Numbered from the stretch's first letter, positions 23,198 through 34,152 are shown. The stretch is DNA of 64,000 nt from Argopecten irradians (GCF_041381155.1 NC_091134.1:54757944-54821943); one strand, 5' to 3'. A program made the numbers and translations. Notes: generated by a model from the sequence alone, not told the origin.

Positions 23198-23870
23198 TGT
23201 AACGTTCTTTGATTACTGTTGTTTTCTCTAGACTAATATCACTTCTGACACCAATTGTCGCGTTTCCAATAACCACAAATTCACTTAAAGTAATATTTAC
23301 AATTTATTTACAACACTCAAAATATGTACAGGAGAACGAAACACAGTTGATACGAAATAAAACCTAAAATCCTAACGTCACTACGTTGACGATCCCAACT
23401 ATCCAATTAAGAAACAAATCTAAGCGGAATATCTCTAATTCCCAGCGAAATGAAGAAAAGCCTAAGTCCCGCTCCCAGCGAAACACTACTATCCAAAAGC
23501 GCACTCAATTAGTCCCAATCCCAGGGTAAGCACTTTTGTAAAATCCTGTCGAAAAAGCCTACGTCCCGCTCCCAGCGAAACACTACTATCACAAAGTACT
23601 CAATTAGCCTCACTCCAAGGGTAAGCGCTGTTTATTAATAAGTAAGGAGATGAATAATGATATGGTATTTTGCACATTCCAATATATTACCTCCCTATAC
23701 ACTAGTAACCATATTCCTAATTAGTTATGGCTACTTGACCAAGTGTCTAGGTTTCCCCCAGACCCAAACTGGACAGAACCGGGAACATTTTGACTCGGGT
23801 AATAAAATAATAATCTAGACACTATGGAACTAATTTCTTACTCTTACCACCAAATGAATGAAACGTAACA
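23198..23870 (-). repeat. Right LTR (5' LTR of the minus-strand element)
   Basis: 673 bases, shorter than the left LTR, with the same termini. The stretch 23240-23628 looks identical to 16930-17318. A segment at 23630-23690 (TTTATTAATAAGTAAGGAG...) is instead a copy of the host flank at 23872-23920, so this LTR is mosaic. Confidence 0.7.
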
Positions 23871-24149
23871 GTTTATTAATAAGGAGATGAATAATGATAT
23901 GGTAATTTTGCACACCTCAACATGGATTTTAAGCGAATGCCAAAAATAGATACCGAGAACCATTGTAAGTCGGGTACCAATTAAGACATTGGGAGTCTGT
24001 TTCTGCCCCATAGGTCCTGACACATATTAACGAAACATGGTGTGTAAAATACAGCCCCAAACAAAGGCAGAAAGTTTGTTTTTTTTTTTTTTTTTTTTTA
24101 AATAATTGTTGGTTTGTATGTATTAATGAAAAATTTATGTACAACGCAT

Positions 24150-24211
24150 GGAATGTTTTGACCTAAGAATTCATATATATGGAATGTTTTGACCTAAGAA
24201 TTCATATATAT
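24150..24211. repeat. 31-base tandem duplication
   Basis: Two perfect adjacent copies of GGAATGTTTTGACCTAAGAA plus TTCATATATAT (24150-24180 and 24181-24211), in the upstream region of gene F. Confidence 0.95.
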
Positions 24212-24629
24212 ACAGTATCCAAGATATAAATAGTTTAACGAATTTTATAATAATAAACTTGAATAATCATTTTACAATCAATGAAAATCGTGCTAATTAT
24301 GGAATATCGAATTAAAAACACCTCTAAAAATTCAAACGTTTGCTAAATATACCAAAATGTAAGCTTTTAATATTCTTTCACTTCAGACATTTTGCTGTTT
24401 GTACTTTCAAATGCCCATCTGGTTATTTAATGTATAAAATGACACTAATTCTAACTGTAAATTTTCATGTAGGCCTATTGTACATGAAAGTGCACGATCT
24501 AGTACAGAATATGCTTTTGAAATACGGGTCTGATTACTTAGTATGAAAAAAGCAGCTTGCATTAGGCATGTGATACAGATATGCAATTGAGAGATATTGT
24601 CAGCATAAGATCCATAAGATAATGTCTGG

Positions 24630-24760
24630 TGTACACTTAGCAGGTTGCCCAGTGGGAGGAATTACTCTGAGAAATATGATACTTTCTTTGGCTATCTGCC
24701 GACCCCTTCGTCGCATGCTAAAAAATTAGTATGGCTATATTAAGAAAAATTAAAAGAGAA
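24630..24760 (+). promoter_or_regulatory. Distal conserved block upstream of gene F
   Basis: AAATATGATAC, TTTGGCTATCTGCCGACCCC, TTCGTCGCATGCTAAAAAA and ATGGCTATAT, about 1.3 kb before the ATG; matches blocks before E, G and H. Confidence 0.5.
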
Positions 24761-25784
24761 TCAAATTACATAAGCATGTATCAAAACGCCGAATTCAATG
24801 TTGATATTGTAAAATAAAGGTATGGTGAATTAAATACGTAGACATTTTATGTAGTTAATTAGAAAATTAAAGTATCGTGTCTCTCATTAAAGTCAACAAT
24901 CCAATAAAACACGATCGAAGAGAACGCATGTGTAAACTATACATTTTCTGTATAAATTAGCAAAATGATCAAAACATTTCAATCAGAATATTTTATTATA
25001 ATTTGTTATTGTGTTTACATATTAATTAATCTATTTTGTTGTTTAGAATTTTGATAGATTGAACGATTACTGTTTGTTTATTGTATCTTAAACTTTATCA
25101 TGTTAAGTGCACATTAAAAGTGTTTACTTTTGAATTCAATCAAAATTGATTTTGTCGAAGCATCAGGAGCAATACAATGGAAGTCGGCCTCTTCAATAAT
25201 TGCATTTGTCTTCCTTTTGGGAATATCCTTGAAATAAATCAAATACATATAATTACTTTTAACCCATATTAATATCATATATACTCCCCGATCGAAAGTT
25301 TATTGTGCTTGATTTCCTAGTATTGAAGGTTATTTTTCCAGGCATCTAGCTTAGTTCTTCTCCCCCCCCTCCCCCAATTCAATGTGTGAACAAACAAAAT
25401 AGAGGTGATTGTCATTTTTACACATATTAAAGACAGAATTCGAGATATTTGACTCTGAAGAATGCAAACAAAATTTGTAATTAAAGTTCTTCGCGGGGTT
25501 AATCTGTATAGAATAGATAACAAAGACCTTATAAAAAACCACGTTGTGTGTATATAGGGGTAGATATCATGTTCAGAGGAGTGAAAATTTGTTGAGGACG
25601 TTTAATACAAACGACCTTATGTTTGGGATTCATATTTCAGATGTCAACACTACAAACATATACCATCCAGGAGACATTCACAATCCATGTAGAACAAAAT
25701 TCCATCAAACACCATCTACTAATGAAACAATATATAACTATTATCCGTTTAATATCTATCTACTATACAGGTAAGCTTTGTAGC

Positions 25785-25903
25785 AGGTGTAACCGATACC
25801 TCCCTGGTGGTATCACATCGTGTTGGCCAGGTGGTTTACCTGCCATTAACCACACACAAACACGTGGTTTACCCCACCTAAGATTACGGGAAGGTATATA
25901 AAG
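25785..25903 (+). promoter_or_regulatory. Promoter of gene F
   Basis: AGGTGTAACCGATACCTCC with GGTGGTA, TTGGCCAGGTGG, CACGTG, CCCCACCTAAG and TATATAAAG (25895-25903), 93 bases before the ATG. Almost base for base the same as gene E. Confidence 0.7.
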
Positions 25904-25996
25904 CGCCAGCAACAGGTATTGTATCAGTTCTTATACTGACACTGAGGAATAATCATCTGAATCTTTGACTAAGTTTATTACACTACAGTAAACAAA

Positions 25997-26448
25997 ATGG
26001 AGACTGGAAACGCATGTGATAGGATTAACACTGCGCTGGCTACTCTGAGGAGCGAAATGGTAAATATATATCTATGCCATACCGAATCATATAGATGTAT
26101 CTAAGATATGATATTATAACAAAATGCAAATATGAAATTTAAGTTGTGATGATATTCAATTTATTGAAATATCGATAACTTGTTAATAGTTATGAATTGT
26201 TCCAATTACAGCTTGACCTCAGACAACAAGATGTCCAGCTGATGAACCAGCTTATGAGCATAAACAACAACATCAAGACCCTGGCCAAACAGAGGTCACA
26301 CCCAGGCAGACAGCTGAAGAAGAAACATCTGTCGGTGAAAGGTAGACGCAAATTCATCAGTCTACATGAATCCATCCCAGAGGAGGATTCTAGTTCGGCG
26401 GACTCGGACAGTGACGCCAGTATTTCTAGTAATGACAATGAGATATGA
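25997..26448 (+). CDS. Gene F: small coiled-coil/acidic-tail protein, LRQQDVQLM family
   Basis: Exons 25997-26059 and 26212-26448, 300 bases, 99 aa. Exon 1 is the shortest of the family (21 codons): METGNACDRINTALATLRSE then M; three codons fewer than E. Exon 2 differs from E by only a few residues (SINNN for SINTN, KKKHLSV for KKKHMSV) and is almost identical in DNA, so the E-F duplication or gene conversion is recent. Acidic tail SIPEEDSSSADSDSDAS, end NDNEI. Post-stop intron: donor at 26565, acceptor ending 26715. Upstream DNA is interrupted 2.1 kb away by the LTR element. Function unknown. Confidence 0.82.
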
Positions 26449-27220
26449 TATGGAATGGAATAGAGTTACCAGACTTCAGATGAATCAAACGTCTGGAAAA
26501 TATTGATTCTGTCGAAGAGTGGAACACTACAAATATGGACACAGAAACCACATGATCAGTACAGGTAATTACATATTCTTTTTACAAATGTAGATAATAT
26601 GCCCTTTAGATATGTACCAATTTAATACTCGAAATGCTCATCAGATGACTGTTTTCCTACAAATAAACTTTAAAATTCATATATATATAATATTGTCTTT
26701 GCTTTGTCGTTTCAGGTGTCTTCACGGTACTGATTGAGAGGAGTGGACAATGTATGATGTATATGAGTCTATGTCCTATTCAACACGGTACCAATGCGAC
26801 GAGGGCAATGTAACTCAACTGTCTAATGCGATAATGTGATTTCCAAATCAACTCTACATTTTATAAGCCAGTAACCATAAAAAGATTTGCCTAAAGTCCG
26901 AAAGATATTTGGGGAAACAAGACAGTTACACGCAACTACAGATGGAAGTGAAGAGGATACGTTTACAAACTTTATGACATTTGTGTTAAACTTTTGGAAA
27001 TAACCAAAGAACGTTTTAACGTGCTTTCGTTTAACAATATCAAATACTGGTATATGTTAATCCATAATGGAAAAAATACGATATGAAAATACCAGAATTG
27101 CATGTAACATTTCATACACCAATGTGTAAGCAATTTATATATAAAGATGTTTCATAACCATGGTGGTTAACACAACGTGGATGTGCAATAGGGCAGGTTG
27201 CAATTGTTTCTAAAAATAAA
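26449..27220 (+). other. Spliced 3' untranslated region of gene F
   Basis: Post-stop intron 26565-26715 (ACAG/GTAATT, GTTTCAG) and poly(A) signal AATAAA at 27215-27220. GATGAATCAAACGTCTGG at 26479 corresponds to the second start in gene G but closes after a few codons. The last exon ends in a short frame with GNVTQLSNAIM, resembling GNVTQLSNVIM in E. Confidence 0.6.
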
Positions 27221-28189
27221 ACTTATTGATTTCACATATTTTGCTTTGTTATACATTTATTGTGCTTCAGGTAAAACCACATTCAGAAGGGTACACTCAT
27301 CATCTGTTATCTATAAGACATTCTTCAATTTCACTGAATCGAGAGTAGTAAAGACACCGAAGTTAACATGTTTTTATTATGCCTCTTTATAAAATAAGTT
27401 ATTTTTTTCGTCAATATTCAAACGCACGAAAGAACACTACAATGAGCTGCAATGTGTTTGTTTACGATCAATGAAATCATGGAAGTGTAAGTGTAGATAA
27501 GAGGTAAATGTTTACTTTTAAAACAAAACTACTAAACTCCGTTAAGAAAACAAAAATTAAGGAATAAAGACACAAAACATAAACTTCAAATTCAATTCCT
27601 CAAAAACCTACTGTTACAATATGTGATACACCATACACACAAAGATTCACTCATTATTGAAAAGTTATGGCACTTTTAATGCTAGCCTTATAAAGGGTGC
27701 TATAATTTATTTTGCGATTTCATTTATGGTATGTTCCCGGGATGTTTACAATAACACCACAACGCAGAACTCTCCTTTGGTCTTGTAATATGTACCAGGT
27801 TACAGGAAGAATGTTAGAAGACATATATTTAAATGATTTATGTTAATGACAAAGTGTAGCTAGGAGGGTTATTCACTTATGTTTGAATAGTTTTACTATA
27901 GATAATTGAACTTATTATCGGTCTGATCCACTGTTATGCAACATTTTACTCTTGGATGTAAATTTGATAAGTGTTGCCTATTATGCATCATATTATGTAT
28001 CAAGCTTCGCGACTCCAAGACTACTGGGTCAAGGTTTTGTTTTTGCTTTGTTAAAGTTATTGTAATATCTATGATGGGGTAAATGCTATTAATAGCAAAT
28101 ATTGATGGAAATTGCTCTTGTTTTTTTCGAGAAAGTTAAAATGGCATATGATATAAAGTAAGTAAAACAAAACTCTATACGTCATTAGC
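27221..28189. other. Intergenic F-G, left part
   Basis: The first 150 bases resemble the DNA after gene E (TTCAGGTAAAACCACATTCA). The rest is AT-rich with nothing recognised. Confidence 0.5.
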
Positions 28190-28335
28190 AATTTACCCAG
28201 CAGGGTGTCTTTCCTTGGAAATATGATACATCTTACAAAAAAATGACGGAACAAAATTTTTAATAATGACGCATTAGTTTGGCTAAATGCCGACCCCCTC
28301 GTCGTATACCCAAATATATGGCAACTATATTTGTC
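28190..28335 (+). promoter_or_regulatory. Distal conserved block upstream of gene G
   Basis: CAGCAGGGTGTC, AAATATGATAC, TAATAATGACGCATTAG, TTTGGCTAAATGCCGACCCC and CTCGTCGTATACCCAAA, about 1.1 kb before the ATG; matches E, F and H. Confidence 0.5.
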
Positions 28336-29169
28336 TCTTTAATAAACTATTAGTAAGATATCAAATAACATTCTACATTCCGATATACAATATTTAGATT
28401 TTGATATCAGTAGCATTTGAACGAAAAATATTGCGTGTGTTTAAATCACCGACACTAAACGAAAAACTTTCGGTAATCCTTCTTCAGTTATACAATGTCA
28501 TTTAGCTGAAATAGCACATATATTTGATATAATGTTTCCAATTATACAAAGGGTATTTTTAAATAGTTATTAAAAAATGAATATCGTGATCCCATTAGTG
28601 CAATTACATATTGGAGGATGACATGTGCTTCCATACCAATCATCAAACATTTTTCTTCACTTTTCTCCAAAAGTATATAAGATGCATGCATTGGATATTA
28701 CAAAAAAAATTGTGTCACTTGAGAAATGGTATCTATATTTAGAAACCACCATTAACACATTTCACATAACACACATATCGATAGAGGTTTGTCATTTAAT
28801 ATTGTTTTTCTCATTCTTGTTCCATTTTAAATTCAATATATTTATGTCTGAAACTACGTAATAAGTTACATTTGCGTAGTTTGTGCCTGGTTTAGCATTA
28901 AGTGCCAATGTAACAAAGATTATATCAAACACTTTATTTGATATCATATGATAAATGTGAATAAGAAAGTGGCGGAAATGGATTCCCAATGAGTGAAAAA
29001 GTTCTTTTGATCCTACGTTTCAACTGTTACGACTAAAGGTATTCGCCATGCGGGGGAACCTTCAAACCCCTGGTGGATCAATCAGAGATCATCAAACACC
29101 ATCTCGTCAATTAGCATGTATTATTGTTCATTCTTTGTATAAATCTGATTTAAAACAAAGATATATGAC

Positions 29170-29288
29170 AGGTGTAACTGATACCTTCCTTGTGTTGCCG
29201 CAGCGTGTTGGCCAGGTGGTTTACCTGCCATTAACCACACAGAGATCTACGAAATACCCCACCTAGGGATATAGGAAGGTATATAAAG
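29170..29288 (+). promoter_or_regulatory. Promoter of gene G
   Basis: AGGTGTAACTGATACCTTCC, TTGGCCAGGTGGTTTACC, TTAACCACAC, CCCCACCTAGG and TATATAAAG at 29280-29288, 92 bases before the ATG. The CACGTG of E and F is not kept. Confidence 0.7.
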
Positions 29289-29379
29289 GCTCCATCGGGG
29301 GAATTAGATTAATTTTTACATTGACGCTGCATGATTAACTATCGAACTTGTCTATATCTATTACATTACAACAAGTGAA

Positions 29380-29804
29380 ATGGAGAACGTAGCTACTGGA
29401 AACGCATGTGAAAGGATAAGCAATGCATTGGTGATATTGAGGAGTGAAATGGTAAATATACAAAGTAATTGCATTTCATCCGAAAATGAATCATTGTGAC
29501 ATTTTAACTATTTCTTGTATTTCTATACCTTCAAATGAGAATTGAAATGTTTATACTATAATTGCAGCTTGAACTCAGACAACAAGATGTCCAGTTGATG
29601 GACCAGCTGTTGAGCATCAACAACAATATCAAGACGCTGACCAGGCGAAGAATGAACCCAAACAGGCAGACGAAAAAGAAATATTCCTCGGTTAAAGGAA
29701 GACGGAAATTCATCAATCTGAATGAATCCATCCCAGAGGAGGATTCTAGTTCAGCGGACTCCGACAGTGACGTCAGCATTTCAAGTAACGACAATGACAT
29801 GTGA
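29380..29804 (+). CDS. Gene G: small coiled-coil/acidic-tail protein, LRQQDVQLM family
   Basis: Exons 29380-29451 and 29568-29804, 309 bases, 102 aa. Exon 1: MENVATGNACERISNALVIL then RSEM. Exon 2: LELRQQDVQLMDQLLSINNN, basic segment with RRRMNPNRQTKKK and KGRRKF, then SIPEEDSSSADSDSDVS ending NDNDM. The 116-base intron is the shortest in the family. The protein is clearly diverged from E and F, yet the LRQQDVQLM core and the acidic tail are kept, which argues for constraint. A post-stop intron (29903-30053) and a second open frame follow. Function unknown. Confidence 0.82.
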
Positions 29805-29824
29805 TATAGGAGACGACAGTTCAA

Positions 29825-30200
29825 ATGAATCAATCTCCTAAAGATAACGAGTTTGATGCCTTCGGAGAAAACAGATCAGAACTACCAACTGACCTTTTGG
29901 AGGTAAGCGTTTTATTGCAATAAAATAAAGTAAATAATTTCATATAGATCAATAACCACCATGTATAGTTAATCTATAAGCAAATGAATCATATTTAACG
30001 AAAATGATTTATTTCTGTATATTACAAAAGTTCGATTATTTTTATCATTTCAGGTTTCAACTGCCACTGAACTGTACTCGGCGGACACCCTGACAATCTA
30101 TAGGGCCTGTTCTTTAACTGACCACTCAGTGTTTCCTGTTGCAGGGAATTCGGACAACGAAACATCACCGCAAAGTGTGTTAAACATTATGTGGAATTGA
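29825..30200 (+). CDS. Second open frame in the spliced 3' region of gene G
   Basis: Starting with an ATG 21 bases after the gene G stop, 29825-29902 joined to 30054-30200 gives 74 codons. Donor GGAG/GTAAGC and acceptor CATTTCAG fit and the frame runs through the junction. The product starts MNQSPKDNEFDAFGENRSE and ends SPQSVLNIMWN; it is acidic, with no known domain seen. E, F and I keep an ATG(A/G)ATCAA at the matching place, but in E and F the frame soon closes. It may be a real downstream cistron, a remnant of a longer C-terminus, or chance. Confidence 0.35.
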
Positions 30201-31131
30201 AATAACAGTCTCCTATCAAGCGATGTGTTCAGCACTTGACTTGACATCCACACGGGAAAGAAGACATAACTATAACAGGTCCCTGGACTATTTTTTGCTA
30301 CCTGTTTTATACATGTCAGACAATACATACTGTCACAGTGAAGGAACTCAATAACATAACATTTGAATGTGTAGCAAGAGAAAAGTTTCATAGAACAAAA
30401 TACGACATTTGGAATGATATTATTTCGAATATTCCAATTAATTGTTCTTCTCTTCAAGAAAGTAGAATCTTTCACAAATGTAATGAAATATTTTGCTTAA
30501 CTATGGAAATGTGTTTCAACAAAAATCTAACGATGAATTCTTGGTTAAAATCATGTGCAATAGGGAAAGTTGCAATTTTTAATACAAAATAAGAATAATT
30601 TATTTTATATCTATATTTGTTTGTCTTTATTATATGCACATAACCAAACCTTTATGTCAATCATACGATTAAAATTGAGACACAGAAAGTTTGATTGAAA
30701 ATGTCTGTTCTGATTATTTTTCACATAATATTATTGAAAATGTAATTTAGGGTCATGGCATTGACACTTATTACAATGATAAAAGTTGTAAACGGATATT
30801 TTTATTTGTCTTGACATATTAGAACCAGTTGTCATCACAGAAACAATATAATGGAGGCGCATAGTTCAATGGTACAGTATACCAGAACAGTTAGTATTTG
30901 TATGAGTTGTGTCTCAGTGATGTGCTAAAAGACATAACATATTTTAAAAATAACTTTTCATATTGAATCCGATTAGTACAGTATGGCTTATATGTGATAT
31001 GTACTGTAATGTCATATAACACATTTATAAGAATGCGACATAAAGATAAGAAAATATGTCTATCGAAATGACAAAAAAACTAGGACGTTTCTGTTCATAT
31101 GGCTGTTTCTTGGTAGTTATGAATTTTTTAA
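30201..31131. other. 3' end of gene G and flank
   Basis: Conserved ATGTGCAATAGGGAAAGTTG and a weak AATA-rich signal near 30585 mark the likely transcript end. Beyond it nothing is recognised. Confidence 0.5.
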
Positions 31132-31494
31132 AGGCCCACTACCTTTCCGAAACGGCTTTTAATTTTTAAAATGGGAATGTATAACAAGATCGATAATTTT
31201 GTAGAGTCTTAAAAATTTATTAACTTACCGTTAATACTACATTTATCATCACCTTCTGAACGATTTGATTAAAATAGATAAAATGTTTATTTTCATAATG
31301 CGGTTCGTATACCGCGCGGTAATTGACTATCACTGCGCCAGACGGCAAAACAGCGAATTGACTTACGACTGTTCATATATTACGCAGGAAATCTTGCATA
31401 TGTTTGGTGTCGTAACCTTATTTTAGGTCATTTTCTGATGTTATTAATGTTTTTAAGAAAGCTTTATATTTTGTTCCGGAAAGGTACTGGGCTT
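31132..31494. mobile_element. 363-bp TTAA-flanked MITE
   Basis: TTAA at 31128-31131 and 31495-31498 flank inverted ends AGGCCCACTACCTTTCCG and, at the right end, the complement of AAGCCCAGTACCTTTCCG. No coding sequence. The TTAA target and GGCCCA-type ends fit a piggyBac- or Kolobok-mobilised MITE. Confidence 0.75.
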
Positions 31495-31764
31495 TTAAAC
31501 ATTTATCATTAAACAAATATCATTATAACAGCTGTTAGCTACATAAATATGTATCTACCGAAGCTGTGGTACTGAGTCACACATTTGAGATGAAATTACA
31601 AATTACTTACATTTTGAAATTCAGTTAAACAAAATAATATATAAAGCGCTCTTTTCTTACGTTTTTTTTTCAAAAAACACACAATATCAAAACAACAATA
31701 ACAAAAAACAAACACAGTGATTCATTTGCATAAACATATATGCGTAATCATTTTAAAAGAATAA

Positions 31765-31910
31765 TTAGCTCAGCAGGGTGTCATCCACCAAGAAACATGA
31801 TACTATTATAACATCAAATATTAATAATGCTTATTAATGACGTATTGTTCTGGCGAATAGCCGACCCCTTCAACGCATTCCGGGAGATAACAACAAAGAT
31901 GGCTATATTT
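31765..31910 (+). promoter_or_regulatory. Distal conserved block upstream of gene H
   Basis: CAGCAGGGTGTC, AAACATGATACTATT, TTAATGACGTATTG, CTGGCGAATAGCCGACCCC and TTCAACGCATTCCGG, then ATGGCTATAT. About 1.6 kb before the ATG. More diverged than in E-G but in the same order. Confidence 0.5.
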
Positions 31911-32572
31911 GGAATAATAAACATTGGATCATGTAACCAATATTGTATTTCCAATTACAACGTATAGGGCTTAAAAATATATAATAAAATTATATATTTC
32001 ATCAATTATATGCATAAAAGTTTATATGCATATGCCCTGTGTGGAAATTCTTTGTGAAATGCGGAATATCGCACGAATTTTGAATAAAAGATGAATCTTA
32101 TTTTCAACCATAGCTCATAATGATTTGGTTAACCCCGTACATATTTCATGTAGAGTTGGGTAAAGTTAAAGAGTATATAACGACCGTCACCTGATGTAAA
32201 TTTACGCGTACTATTTGATTCAGACTAGATACGGTACTAACAGGTTTGTTATGCATTGCACTATTGTCTTTGTTTACACATTATCTTCAGAGAGATACAC
32301 AGCACCTTGCAGGTTCTTGGTACTGAGGACAATGGTCTAAATATGTAAGCTATTGTTATCAATTGATGGATATTATAGACCGAAGAAGGCACACCTTTTA
32401 ATGTCAACAAAGCACTATGATTGCAAAGATGAAGTTTAAAACAAACCTGTTGTTAAAAGATCTGTTTTTAAGATGTGAGAATGAGTACCAAATATGGTTA
32501 TTTCTTTACACAAAAGATTATTACGGTGTAATGAGTTCGTTGATAATGTAATGACACTATATACATTTGTAA

Positions 32573-32645
32573 AACAAAGATATCAGATCGGTACTACAAA
32601 GAACTAACAGAATTAACAAAGATATCAGATCGGTACTACAAAGAA
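32573..32645. repeat. 31-base direct repeat with 11-base spacer
   Basis: AACAAAGATATCAGATCGG... occurs perfectly at 32573-32603 and 32615-32645, in the upstream region of gene H. Confidence 0.95.
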
Positions 32646-33265
32646 TCTATATATTTCTAAATAGCATAAGTATATGGGTTATTATGTGAGGAGACATGTG
32701 ATATTACTCCCTTCAAAGAAATAAAAATACAAAAAATCCAAAATAAAAGGATAAAATGAAAACAATCATGCAATATGTACCGTCAACATTTTATTTTCTC
32801 GATTTGATGCGATTTTATCGGATTTTATGCAATTAATGATATTAAAGAAAGAATACAGAATAGATTTTCATTCTCCAAAATGCAAGGCTATTCGTCTCTC
32901 CTTACATTCCTTCCAGACATCCTAAATGTTTTCTCTGCCATTTTCATGAAAGCGATAAAAGATAACCACAGCGCTAGTGTATTTTTCTGTGTGTATTCAT
33001 TTGCATAGAAACAACCCCTCTGTTTTAACCTATGTGTTGGTCCTGGTTTTATGTAGTTTTGCCGTGTATTGCTCTATCCTCCTACGTGACGTTGCTAACC
33101 GAGAACCGCCTTGTTGAAACATGACCTAGGGTCAAACTTTAATAACATCTAAAGCTAATCTCATATCGTTAAAACAATTAAAACCAAGCATTTTTCTAAG
33201 TTATCTTTTATGATCTTTATTGGACGTAAACAAAGTCTCTATGGTCTTGTGTGTAGATTCCACAC

Positions 33266-33327
33266 ATTGGTATATCCCCACCCACAAGTGTTGTAACATA
33301 CCATGTAGGGAGGACAATATATGTATA
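33266..33327 (+). promoter_or_regulatory. Probable promoter of gene H
   Basis: A weaker TATA-like TATATGTATA at 33318-33327 lies 102 bases before the ATG, with CCCCACCCACAAGTGTTG about 40 bases upstream resembling the CCCCACC motif of E-G. CACGTG follows at 33365. The GTGTAACCGAT motif is not clear. Confidence 0.4.
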
Positions 33328-33429
33328 GGATCCAAACCGCCACCCCGGTCATTTATGTAACGGACACGTGCACCTAACAACTAACTTTCGTCAACACGCC
33401 TTCGATTTGAAAGACTAATTACACATATA

Positions 33430-33810
33430 ATGGAATTAATCACACCATCATTCCAAACAAATTCAGCTGAAAGAATCAGCAATGCCCTCGATACATTAAG
33501 GAATGAAATGGTAAGGGCTTTCGAAAACGTAAAAAAAAACATATTGAAACTACGTCTGATTAGCCATTGATTGATCTTAATTTCAAAATGATATACAAAA
33601 CCTAACTTTCTGTTTTTATTAATGCTTTAGCTCGACCTCAGACAACAGGATGGTCAGTTGATGCAACAATTTCTGTGTATGAACGACAACATAATGTTGG
33701 TGGCTAGACAGAGATCAGTACCTTGTAGTTATCTAAAGAAAAGGCAATCTGTGGTAAAATGTCGAAGACGGGAATTTATGAACCAGAGTGAATCTATACC
33801 AGAGGTTTAA
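33430..33810 (+). CDS. Gene H: divergent family member lacking the acidic tail
   Basis: Exons 33430-33510 and 33631-33810, 261 bases, 86 aa. Exon 1: MELITPSFQTNSAERISNAL then DTLRNEM; donor GTAAGG, 120-base intron, acceptor CTTTAG. Exon 2: LDLRQQDGQLMQQFLCMNDN, a basic segment with LKKRQSVVKCRRREF, then NQSESIPEV and a stop exactly where the other copies continue EDSSSADSDSD. It has gained cysteines. An intron after the stop (donor near 33826, acceptor ending near 33997) and AATAAA at 34147 complete the transcript. The codons up to SIPE remain open and family-like, so it may be a shortened working protein or an early pseudogene. Confidence 0.7.
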
Positions 33811-34146
33811 TTTCTAAACATAAAGGTAATATATAATGAACAAAGTTTTCACAATTACAGCTACTTTCTTGTAAGTAAATATTCCTTGCAGGAAATAATT
33901 TTAATTGATAGCCTACTGAAAGATACATTAGATTTTCATTAGAGTGTTTGTTAACTTACTGTTTACTAAGTATAAAAGGCATTATTTGTCATTTCAGATT
34001 CAATCAATTTCATAAAAGACGAAACTTGTGAATAACGATGAGAGCCACTACTTCCAACCTAAAAGACTGACGATGGCTTTTTAGTCAGAAAATATGTTTT
34101 TACAATACAACGACACACGACTTGATTACTAATAAAAAAAGAGCGA

Positions 34147-34152
34147 AATAAA
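34147..34152 (+). terminator. Poly(A) signal of gene H
   Basis: AATAAA about 340 genomic bases after the stop; the first canonical signal in the right direction. Confidence 0.5.

Larger units (their letters stand above)
16884..23870 (-). mobile_element. Non-autonomous LTR retroelement (fossil), whole element
   Basis: An LTR element of about 7 kb in minus orientation. LTRs lie at 16884-17958 and 23198-23870, with termini TGTTACG...GTTACA on the element strand. A 4-base target duplication GTTT flanks it (16880-16883 and 23871-23874). The empty site is seen in the homologous D-E region near 12812, which confirms insertion into the F unit. A tRNA primer-site-like sequence follows the right LTR and a purine-rich tract precedes the left LTR. 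The inside holds one coiled-coil frame, three minisatellite arrays and another inserted element. No reverse transcriptase, integrase or protease is visible, so it is of the large non-autonomous (LARD-like) kind. The matching parts of the LTRs look nearly identical, suggesting a recent insertion. Family is probably Ty3/gypsy, from the 4-base duplication and primer site, with low certainty. Confidence 0.8.
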
